Shown in pieces: positions 1 through 5,366 of a DNA stretch of 6,037 bases. Origin of the DNA: an uncultured Methylobacter sp. (lineage in GTDB: Bacteria; Pseudomonadota; Gammaproteobacteria; Methylococcales; Methylomonadaceae); NCBI GenBank assembly GCA_903831545.1, contig CAIKYI010000608.1, forward strand, positions 1 through 6,037. The letters are read 5' to 3'. Position numbers and translations under genes: made by a program. The notes under the pieces are model-generated. The model did not search any database. It had not been told where the DNA came from and saw only the letters and a program-made list of their open reading frames with translations. Within the stretch, counting starts at the first letter, position 1. Every line of letters begins with the position of its first letter.

Positions 1-20
1 CCGCAGGCAACTTCAAAGTA

Positions 21-118
21 AACGTTCAGCTCCCCTCTTTGAAAAAGGGGGTTAGTGGAGATTTCGTTAGGTAAATCCCCACTTCAATCCCCCCCTTTAT
101 AAAAAGGATGTGAACATT
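21..118. repeat. 98-bp imperfect palindrome, MITE/REP-like
   Basis: The left arm (21-64) and right arm (73-118) are imperfect reverse complements around a short centre (65-72). The outer ends match at 7 of 8 bases (AACGTTCA against TGAACATT). The inner parts carry G-runs and C-runs ending in GGAGATTT and AAATCCCC. Each arm can also fold by itself, for example CCCC-T-CTTT against AAA-A-GGGG in the left arm. C-rich/G-rich palindromes of this style occur as dispersed non-coding repeats in many bacterial genomes, which is the basis for calling it MITE- or REP-like. No transposase or clear target duplication is visible. It begins about 18 bp past the stop of the PEP-CTERM gene and could help end or stabilise that transcript, although no T-run marks it as a standard intrinsic terminator. 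Confidence 0.6.
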
Positions 119-135
119 TACAGTTCTAACCTTTT

Positions 136-885
136 TTATACAGCCATTGCTAATTTTTTACGGCCAAAGCCTGTCAATCCGAGCACTCCGCTGCCGAATA
201 GCCAAAATGCCGCAGGCACAGGTACTGCTGACACAGGCGCCAGATTAAAGGTCCCGACCACAGAAGTGTTTGCCCCCACGAGAGTTGACCAAAGCCCCGT
301 CCATTTCAAATCACCGCTCAACAAAAGCTCGCCGCTTACATTCAACGATTCCGAGACATTGTCCAGTTTCCAGATGTTTTGGTATCCAAAAGCCGTGTCA
401 TAAGTACGAATATTCCAGATGCCGGCAGTTTTTAACAAGCTAAAGTCGTAGGGTGTAACGAGTCCTGTGGCTGTTGCATTATTCAACCGCAATGCCCCGC
501 TCAAGCCAATTTGTCCGACCGAGGTGTTGCCGGAATCCATGGAGGTCGCTTGCTCAGTTCGACCAAAGGTTCCTGAAGCCGGATGACTTATCGTCGTGAT
601 ATTGGTGTTTACCAAAAACGACAAGGGACCGGTGCTGCCAGTATCAGAAAGCGTTGTGCCGCCGGTAGTGGCTCCGTCGATGCCGAGTAAATTGTCGCTA
701 GCCCCCCAATATTTTTTCACAGTATCACCATAAGAATTAGATGCCGCAAACCCGGTATTGTCGAAGGTGAAGAAGGAATTGCCGCTAACAATCGAAGCGT
801 TAGCGGTTACAGGGGCCAATAAGCCTGTCAATACGATCGCGCCGGCTGCCGCCAATTTGAAGCTGTGTTTTTTAAAATTTGTCAT
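136..885 (-). CDS. Exported PEP-CTERM (VPxPA-type) sorting-domain protein
   Basis: A 249-residue secreted protein. Residues 1-30 form a Sec signal peptide: a KKHSFK basic start, a hydrophobic core (LAAAGAIVLTGLL), and likely cleavage after ANA. The mature part is rich in Gly, Ser, Thr and Asn, lacks cysteine, and has no domain I recognise. The C-terminus is a tripartite sorting signal: VPVPA at 221-225, a hydrophobic helix at about 226-240, then a basic RKK at 242-244. In known systems such tails are processed by an exosortase in the inner membrane, and the proteins are often linked to exopolysaccharide or biofilm matrix; no exosortase gene lies in this window. The start is the ATG at 883-885, preceded by a weak GAGA followed by an A-run. 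The gene follows the TonB receptor on the same strand after about 320 bp of structured leader, so it probably has its own control. The fold and exact role are unknown. Confidence 0.9.
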   Translation of the reverse strand: MTNFKKHSFKLAAAGAIVLTGLLAPVTANASIVSGNSFFTFDNTGFAASNSYGDTVKKYWGASDNLLGIDGATTGGTTLSDTGSTGPLSFLVNTNITTISHPASGTFGRTEQATSMDSGNTSVGQIGLSGALRLNNATATGLVTPYDFSLLKTAGIWNIRTYDTAFGYQNIWKLDNVSESLNVSGELLLSGDLKWTGLWSTLVGANTSVVGTFNLAPVSAVPVPAAFWLFGSGVLGLTGFGRKKLAMAV

Positions 886-925
886 TTTTTTCTCAATTGA
901 TTAAGGTTAAAGTTAAACTCCACGA

Positions 926-1039
926 CACAGGTCTTCAACCGTCCAGTGAATAGCACGGTTTAAGCGATACCCGCTTACGCGGTTACTGTAGCTGTAACTT
1001 GAAGGCAACCCAGCTGTCTTGGAATAATCAAGACCTGTG
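926..1039 (-). promoter_or_regulatory. Candidate switching helix in the PEP-CTERM leader
   Basis: On the plus strand, CACAGGTCTT (926-935) is the exact reverse complement of AAGACCTGTG (1030-1039). In the minus-strand transcript the 10-base helix would join the 5' side of the riboswitch-like hairpin to a site about 40 bases before the start codon. It cannot coexist with the local hairpin of 1016-1034, because bases 1030-1034 belong to both. Two mutually exclusive helices of this kind are what a riboswitch expression platform looks like. I see no T-run terminator after it, so any control would more likely act on translation or RNA stability. The pairing is seen directly; the regulatory role is inferred. 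Confidence 0.4.
937..998 (-). other. Cluster of leader stem-loops
   Basis: Between the riboswitch-like core and the PEP-CTERM start codon lie several perfect short stems. AACCGT/ACGGTT pairs 937-942 with 955-960 around 12 bases. CCGC/GCGG pairs 971-974 with 979-982, with GTAA (a GNRA-class tetraloop) as its loop on the minus strand. GTTAC/GTAAC pairs 982-986 with 994-998. A competing stem, TAAGCG/CGCTTA (961-966 with 972-977), excludes the GTAA-capped one. This density suggests a structured untranslated leader. No open reading frame of note occupies this stretch. Confidence 0.4.
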
Positions 1040-1078
1040 GCTTTCCGAATCCGTCTTGCGGCGGGAGTGGCGGGAGTG
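1001..1078 (-). ncRNA. Class I cyclic-di-GMP (GEMM-I)-like riboswitch candidate
   Basis: Read on the minus strand, 1045 to 1003 gives GGAAAGCC, then ACAG, a GTCTTG/CAAGAC hairpin (1029-1034 with 1016-1021, 7-base loop), then AGCTGGGTTGCC. This closely follows the 3' half of the GEMM-I consensus: GCAAAGCC, a P3-type hairpin, then AGCxGGGUUxCC with the ligand-contacting C in AGC. Such RNAs bind cyclic di-GMP and often sit before extracellular-matrix genes, which fits the PEP-CTERM gene downstream. The 5' half is poor: a GCAA tetraloop is present (1056-1059), but its stem has a mismatch. The usual GGCAAACC segment is not seen; two tandem ACTCCCGCC copies (1060-1077) lie there instead. It could be a diverged or decayed aptamer, or a related variant. 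Identified from remembered consensus only, without a covariance search. Confidence 0.5.
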
Positions 1079-1133
1079 TCGAAATCCTTTCGACGTCACT
1101 CTGGTCCGTGAGTGAAAAATCCTGATATTTTTC
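1078..1133. other. Three consecutive hairpins after the TonB receptor gene
   Basis: Three perfect stems follow one another: GTCGAAA/TTTCGAC (1078-1084 with 1088-1094, 3-base loop), TCACTC/GAGTGA (1096-1101 with 1110-1115, 8-base loop) and GAAAAAT/ATTTTTC (1114-1120 with 1127-1133, 6-base loop). They lie between the receptor stop codon and the riboswitch-like element. They could stabilise the 3' end of the receptor mRNA or weakly terminate it, but none has the GC-rich stem plus T-run of a standard intrinsic terminator. The last two stems overlap by two bases and may compete. Confidence 0.4.
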
Positions 1134-1136
1134 CGG

Positions 1137-1212
1137 TTCTGTAAGAATTAATTTGGTATGGCGTAGCGCTCAATTTCTGTAAGAATTAATTTGGTATGGC
1201 GTAGCGCTCAAT
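1137..1212. repeat. Perfect 38-bp tandem duplication across the receptor stop codon
   Basis: Positions 1137-1174 and 1175-1212 are identical, base for base, with no spacer. The right copy contains the receptor stop codon (1208-1210) and two bases of its last Tyr codon; the left copy lies wholly downstream. The perfect identity points to a recent duplication or to a variable-number tandem repeat. The reading frame is unaffected, because the extra copy falls beyond the stop. Each unit holds an AGCGCT palindrome and an AATTAATT core. Confidence 0.95.
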
Positions 1213-3697
1213 ATCTTATCGACGCCGTGACAAACAAAGAACGACCCGCAGCAGGCGCTACACGACCGTCAAAGTAATCGTAAGCTTCAAAATAACGCTC
1301 ATTGGTCAAATTCTTTACCGTGGTTGCGAGCTTGAAATTCTTGGCTTCATAGGCGATGGCCGCGTCAAAGTTATGGTAGCCATTGCTTTTAAAGCGATTG
1401 TCGTTTGACAAAAAAGCGCCTGACTGTAAATAAACGCCGGAGCCAATAGTTAACCCCTTAAGCGCTGCTTCCGGAAATCGGTAGTTTGTCCAGAATCGAC
1501 CTGAGTTTTCGGGCACCATAGCCAAGCGGTTACCTTCTGGAACACCTGCCTTGTTGTCGGTAAATCTGGCCTCGGTATGGGCGTAACTACCTAAAAAACG
1601 TAATGAATCGGTGGACTGCCAGACTAACTCTGCCTCAAAACCGCGTGAACGCTGCTGGCCGGCGGCAATAGAGCGGCGCTGCAAATCGCTGGTGTCCGTC
1701 ACCGCAACATTAGTTCGGTCAATCTGATAAACAGCAAGTTGACCTGATAATTGGTGGGAGATATCGAACTTCAAACCACCTTCGATATGCCTGGATAGTG
1801 CCGGAACAGGCGCGCCAACGAAGTTAAGAAACGGCTGTCCGCGCATGCCTTCGCTGTAACTGGCAAACAAAGACACTTGATTGGTGACATCAACAACACC
1901 GCCTATACGCGGCAATAATTTCAACTCATCCGTTTGAGCGGCAACACCGGTCGATGTGTTTTTAAAACCGATGCCGACATTCCCCAGCCTCATACTCGAC
2001 AACAAATGGAATCGGTCATAAAGCGTACTTTGTAGTTGCGCATAGCCGCCGTAGGTGGTGTTTTTAACGAACTGATTAGTGATGCCCTGCCCTGCTTTAG
2101 CGTAAGCCTCAGTAAATTGAGGAGCGTTCAGGCTTACCGAGCCCACCCCAAATCCGGTTGGTCCTAAATCGCCGTCGATAAAGCCTTCATCCTTGAGTTC
2201 GCTGTGGTCAGCACCCACTAAAACGGTATTTTTTATAGATCCAACAGTAAACTTAGCCACAGCATTACCCATAAAACTAAGCTCTTGCTGGCGTTGAAAA
2301 AGTTCAGCGTTGGCAAGAGCCCAAGTTGAAGGCGCGAAGGCTGGCCGATCGGCTTGAAAACCATCAGCGCCAACCAACGACTGAACCTTTTGGTCGAACT
2401 CAGAATGGGCATAACGCGCCTTAAAATTGAATGTCCAGATAGTACTTAGTTTATGGTCCAGCGATAGCCAAACCGCGTCAGAATTTGAATAACTATCCGG
2501 GATACCTTGGGGGCCGATGAATGTTTTCGGCCTGACATTAAATGTTCCCGCGACAGTGCCGCTAGCCGGCAACCCTTGATAATCCTGTTGTTGCCACCGC
2601 GATACCTTGCCCTGTAAGGTCAAGGTCGTTGCGTCATTGTTGGTAAGCATTAAGGTAGGATTAATGTTGAAGCGGTCGGTGTTAAGATCATCAATCGGAC
2701 TTCCTGAGTTAGTATACTCGCCGGTAATTCGAAACAGCGCGTTGCGCGTTAGTGGCTGATTCAAGTCAACAAAAGGCTGATAAAAACTGTAGTTGCCGAG
2801 CCTCATACCCAGCTCACCGAACGCCTTGGGTTTGGGTAGCTTGGAGACAAGATTGACTAAACCACCAACGGGAGACCCTGAACCTCCGCTATAAAACTCG
2901 GCATTCGAGCCTTTTAAAACTTCGATTCGTTCGATATTGACGGTACTTTCCCGATCGCCAGGATTGTAATACTGGGTAAATCCGTCAAGCAGCTGTTCCG
3001 AAGAAAATCCACGGATTATGGTTCCTTCAGCAACTGGCGTATAAAGTACATTGCGTACAATTACGCCACTGGCATTACGGAGACTATCACTAACGGTAAT
3101 GTTTTGCTGATCGTCCATCACCGTATGCGGAATGACTTGAATGGATTGAGGAATCTTTTTAATTGGCGTATCTGTTTTAGTTGCAGTCAATGTATTGATA
3201 ACCTGATAGGAGACCAAATCCACTTCAGCCACTCCAGGCACAGTTATCGTTTCCAAAATTACAGGCACCTGTTTTGATTTATCCTCCACCCCAGGCTTCT
3301 TGTAATCCTGTTTAAACTCCTCATTTACACCAGACTCTCCTCGCCGTTCCAATGTCACTGTATGGTCATCTACAAATCGAAAAGTCACTCCGCTGTCTTT
3401 CAATAATAAATTTAACGCCTGAACTGGGGCCATGCTTCCAACTAAACCTTTGACATTAATGCCCCTGACTAAATCGGCATTGAAAATAAGTTCCAAGTCA
3501 GAATCGGCAGCAAATTGCATCAAAGCATTATTGAGCGACTGGGCGGCAATATTGTAGTTATGGGTCAAGCCATTAGAAAGTGCCGGGTCACTCATCAATG
3601 AACCGCACACAGCCGTTAGAACCAGAAACCATAGCGTCACATCAAACCTGCCATTAAGCCGGCGGCAATTATCAGTGGTGGCAGTTACTGGGTGCAT
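1208..3697 (-). CDS. TonB-dependent siderophore receptor with STN signalling domain (FecA/FpvA type)
   Basis: An 829-residue outer-membrane receptor that would import a ferric siderophore using TonB energy and report ligand binding to FecR. A signal peptide with a long n-region (RR at 12-13) and hydrophobic core (about 20-34) is followed by an STN domain (about 46-117), a linker with a TonB-box-like ETITV (149-153), a plug (about 178-288, including IPQSIQVIP, RIEVLKG and GSPVGGLVNLVSK), and a 22-strand-type barrel ending in an aromatic residue (SIRY). Length and order fit the siderophore-receptor family with an N-terminal signalling extension. I chose the ATG at 3695-3697 because AGGTGAG lies 6 bases upstream and it directly precedes the signal peptide. 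The frame stays open to a TTG at 3818-3820, but that has no ribosome site and would bury the signal peptide. fecI and fecR lie upstream on the same strand. The ligand is not determinable. Confidence 0.93.
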   Translation of the reverse strand: MHPVTATTDNCRRLNGRFDVTLWFLVLTAVCGSLMSDPALSNGLTHNYNIAAQSLNNALMQFAADSDLELIFNADLVRGINVKGLVGSMAPVQALNLLLKDSGVTFRFVDDHTVTLERRGESGVNEEFKQDYKKPGVEDKSKQVPVILETITVPGVAEVDLVSYQVINTLTATKTDTPIKKIPQSIQVIPHTVMDDQQNITVSDSLRNASGVIVRNVLYTPVAEGTIIRGFSSEQLLDGFTQYYNPGDRESTVNIERIEVLKGSNAEFYSGGSGSPVGGLVNLVSKLPKPKAFGELGMRLGNYSFYQPFVDLNQPLTRNALFRITGEYTNSGSPIDDLNTDRFNINPTLMLTNNDATTLTLQGKVSRWQQQDYQGLPASGTVAGTFNVRPKTFIGPQGIPDSYSNSDAVWLSLDHKLSTIWTFNFKARYAHSEFDQKVQSLVGADGFQADRPAFAPSTWALANAELFQRQQELSFMGNAVAKFTVGSIKNTVLVGADHSELKDEGFIDGDLGPTGFGVGSVSLNAPQFTEAYAKAGQGITNQFVKNTTYGGYAQLQSTLYDRFHLLSSMRLGNVGIGFKNTSTGVAAQTDELKLLPRIGGVVDVTNQVSLFASYSEGMRGQPFLNFVGAPVPALSRHIEGGLKFDISHQLSGQLAVYQIDRTNVAVTDTSDLQRRSIAAGQQRSRGFEAELVWQSTDSLRFLGSYAHTEARFTDNKAGVPEGNRLAMVPENSGRFWTNYRFPEAALKGLTIGSGVYLQSGAFLSNDNRFKSNGYHNFDAAIAYEAKNFKLATTVKNLTNERYFEAYDYFDGRVAPAAGRSLFVTASIRY

Positions 3698-3703
3698 TGC
3701 CCG

Positions 3704-3710
3704 CTCACCT
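3704..3710 (-). promoter_or_regulatory. Ribosome binding site fixing the receptor start
   Basis: The minus strand reads AGGTGAG, 6 bases before the ATG at 3697. It is the strongest Shine-Dalgarno match near any candidate start of the receptor and favours this ATG over the upstream in-frame TTG at 3820. Confidence 0.75.
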
Positions 3711-3739
3711 GAAATGATGTCAATTTTTTTAACCGCTGA

Positions 3740-3768
3740 ATGCCGATAGCGTTGTTCAATATATTTCC
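3740..3768 (-). promoter_or_regulatory. Candidate FecI-type promoter of the receptor gene
   Basis: GGAAAT on the minus strand (3768-3763) matches the -35 element described for FecI-dependent fecA transcription. A -10 region 17 bases on would fall near 3745-3740 (CGGCAT), which is a poor match, so the call rests on one hexamer and position. Transcription would begin near 3733, giving a leader of about 35 bases before the ATG at 3697. This fits the chosen start and the expected autoregulation by the neighbouring sigma factor. Confidence 0.3.
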
Positions 3769-3868
3769 TACTCTTTAAAAAAATTACTCTCTTCTTAAGT
3801 AAGCCGTTTAACAACGACAAATGAACACCAAAAAGTGAAAATATTTTTTTATTTTTATGAGAAATACA

Positions 3869-3900
3869 AACATATAAATATAAGCAAATATTATCAATAA
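3869..3900 (-). promoter_or_regulatory. Candidate housekeeping promoter with Fur-like sequence
   Basis: On the minus strand TTGATA (3897-3892) and TATGTT (3874-3869) are spaced by 17 bases, as in a sigma-70 promoter. The -35 overlaps a stretch containing a perfect GATAAT hexamer (3895-3890), the building block of Fur boxes. The flanking hexamers match only partly. Iron repression of a siderophore receptor would be expected, but the AT-rich context makes chance matches likely. Confidence 0.28.
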
Positions 3901-4172
3901 GTTATATCTTTGTCGCTTTAGCCTTCAGGTTTTTTCAGGCAAGTTACACGGCGGGGAGTGCGGTTAAGCGAGAATTTGCTAAAGAGATACGCTGTCTCCG
4001 GGCATTTGAAAGGGGAAAAACGCTGCCAACAATATTGTTTTTTGTTATTCCAGGACTACCAGCTGGTCAGGTTTTTGCAACGCCCCCCCAGGTGTATTTT
4101 TTCACGGATTTACTGATTATAAAACTGGCTTAGAGCGTATACGAAGTATGACTTCTTTGAGCTGGTAACGAC

Positions 4173-4192
4173 CGTCATTTTTTAAAATGACG
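4173..4192. other. Perfect 9-bp stem-loop downstream of fecR
   Basis: CGTCATTTT (4173-4181) and AAAATGACG (4184-4192) pair perfectly around a 2-base centre. It starts 26 bases beyond the fecR stop on the minus strand. No T-run follows on that strand, so it is not a textbook intrinsic terminator. It could protect the fecIR mRNA 3' end, attenuate read-through into the receptor, or be a protein-binding palindrome. Confidence 0.5.
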
Positions 4193-4218
4193 TTATGGAT
4201 GGATCACCTGGGGTTCAC

Positions 4219-5271
4219 TTAGCGATGCAGCAATACCCACCAAGGTCCCAAACGGGTTTCTTTCAGGTTTAACACTTTTCTAACCGAACTGAGCACGTCC
4301 TCGGGATGTTCAAGAGAAAAAACACCTGTTATTCGAAGATTATTAAGCTTTTCATCTGATAGAAATATACGACCGATGCGGTAGCGACTCAGTTCATTAA
4401 TGAACTCGCCTAACGTCAGGTCATTGATAAACAAACGTTGATGCTGCCAAGCGGTGATTTGGCTGAGTTCAACTGCTTCGGGTTTTGGCATTTTCTCTCC
4501 GGAATGATATTGTAATTGTTGACCTTGTTGTACATTGACAGTGGCAAGTTGCAACTCGGCATCAAATCGAATGCGTATCGCAACGGCATGCTCCTGAACA
4601 GTAACACTGACCTCGCCTGGTCGCTGATAAACATCGAAAACAGTGCCCAGAGCCCGAATAGCCAGGCCGTCTGAGTTGACTTCAAAAGGGCGTTTCTCAT
4701 CCTTGGCAACATTAAATCGGACTTGACCGTGATGCAAGGTTACCTGCCGCAATGAAGCATTAAAATCGACAGAAACGGCAGTATGGGTATTGAGTAGTAA
4801 ATGACTGCCATCGGACAATTGTATTTCTCTCAGTTCGCCCGTTTTAGTGTGATAGTCACTTAAATAATGGTTTAACATCTGCGATTGGGGGGGGATTTGC
4901 AACCGTAGTATCACAATTAACAGCCATACGGCAGCCAAGGCAATTGAATAAACCAGCCAGCGAACAGTCACTCGCTCTCCTACGCGTTTCGACCCAAGCT
5001 TTCTCGGACTGATTACAACATTTTCAATTTCCTGCTCGGAATCGTCTTGCTTATTTGCATCAAACGCAGCTCCTTTGCCTGCCAGCACCAACTCGTCGAA
5101 CAAATTTTCCGCAGCCGCGAAGGCTTCTGAATGCGCATGATCCTGTGCCAGCCAATTTGCAAACGCAACCATTTCCGTTTCGCCAAGATCATCGGAACGC
5201 AATCGCACCAGCCAATCGATAGCTTGCTGTTTTAGCATAAAGTTAGATGATTCATAGGAAAAAATTGGCAT
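4219..5271 (-). CDS. fecR: FecR-family transmembrane anti-sigma factor / signal transducer
   Basis: A 350-residue inner-membrane protein that relays the receptor signal to FecI. Domain order is typical: a cytoplasmic FecR N-terminal domain (about 14-62, with W at 20 and 40 and the family-like DHAHSEAF at 44-51), a basic linker, one membrane helix (about 103-123), a periplasmic FecR domain (about 139-234, including LSDGSHLLLNT and ALGTVFDV), and a C-terminal STN-like segment (about 275-350, including GVFSLEHPED). The frame opens at a GTG (5272-5274), but the adjacent ATG (5269-5271) is better placed, with GGAG 7 bases upstream. It lies 95 bp after fecI on the same strand, very likely co-transcribed. 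A C8 tract just after the membrane helix is notable. The symbol denotes the family; the ligand need not be ferric citrate. Confidence 0.92.
   Translation of the reverse strand: MPIFSYESSNFMLKQQAIDWLVRLRSDDLGETEMVAFANWLAQDHAHSEAFAAAENLFDELVLAGKGAAFDANKQDDSEQEIENVVISPRKLGSKRVGERVTVRWLVYSIALAAVWLLIVILRLQIPPQSQMLNHYLSDYHTKTGELREIQLSDGSHLLLNTHTAVSVDFNASLRQVTLHHGQVRFNVAKDEKRPFEVNSDGLAIRALGTVFDVYQRPGEVSVTVQEHAVAIRIRFDAELQLATVNVQQGQQLQYHSGEKMPKPEAVELSQITAWQHQRLFINDLTLGEFINELSRYRIGRIFLSDEKLNNLRITGVFSLEHPEDVLSSVRKVLNLKETRLGPWWVLLHR
4887..4894 (-). repeat. Homopolymer tract (C8) inside fecR
   Basis: Eight consecutive C on the coding strand encode the end of Ile126, Pro127, Pro128 and the start of Gln129, just periplasmic of the membrane helix. 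Loss of one C gives a stop after about residue 132; gain of one C gives a stop after about residue 138. Either slip leaves the cytoplasmic domain and membrane helix but removes the whole periplasmic sensor. Such tracts are typical slippage sites, although eight bases is near the lower limit for strong phase variation. Confidence 0.9.
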
Positions 5272-5365
5272 CACCCGACTCCAGTAGAGTTGAAATTCTT
5301 ACACTATAAGCCGTGCGATAAGCAGAGATAACCACTGATAAATTGAGAAAATCAATGATTTGCAT
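5252..5365 (-). CDS. Possible 37-residue ORF bridging fecI and fecR
   Basis: An ATG at 5363-5365 lies one base after the fecI stop, with GGAAAG 5 bases upstream. Its frame stays open across the whole gap and ends at a TGA (5252-5254) about 20 bases inside fecR, in a different frame from fecR. The peptide begins MQIIDFLNL and resembles nothing I recognise. It might couple translation of fecR to fecI, or be a chance open frame. Nothing but its position and ribosome site supports it. Confidence 0.2.
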   Translation of the reverse strand: MQIIDFLNLSVVISAYRTAYSVRISTLLESGDANFFL

Positions 5366-5366
5366 A

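Larger units (their letters stand above)
3698..4218 (-). other. Long gap between fecR and the receptor: no gene seen
   Basis: This 521-bp stretch has no convincing gene on either strand. It holds perfect palindromes AACAATATTGTT (4028-4039) and ACCAGCTGGT (4058-4067), a 9-bp stem-loop just after fecR (4173-4192), a run of seven C (4083-4089), two close TTCAGG copies around 3925-3940, and an AT-rich block (about 3840-3910) that suits a promoter. The palindromes could be operator sites, but I cannot assign a regulator. The length suggests the receptor has its own promoter rather than relying on read-through from fecIR. Confidence 0.55.

Noticed and set aside
110..403. Plus-strand open frame of 97 codons
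   Set aside because: It runs antisense inside the PEP-CTERM gene, whose signal peptide and sorting tail make the minus strand clearly the coding one; the start lies in the palindromic repeat.
3698..3820. A longer receptor N-terminus starting from TTG at 3820
   Set aside because: There is no ribosome site, the start is rare, and about 41 extra residues would precede the signal peptide; AGGTGAG marks the ATG at 3697 instead.
4135..4153. Sequence resembling half of a loxP recombinase arm (CTTCGTATA)
   Set aside because: Only one arm is similar; no spaced inverted partner and no recombinase gene are present, so a chance match is the simplest reading.
4173..4192. Intrinsic terminator after fecR
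   Set aside because: The stem is perfect, but the stretch after it on the minus strand (GTCGTTACC) has no T-run, so it is listed only as a stem-loop.
4416..4712. Minus-strand open frame of 98 codons within fecR
   Set aside because: It lies out of frame inside the conserved periplasmic part of fecR and shows no recognisable domain.
5295..5304. AATTCTTACA shared with the 38-bp duplicated unit
   Set aside because: Only ten AT-rich bases match, which is expected by chance in a window of this size.
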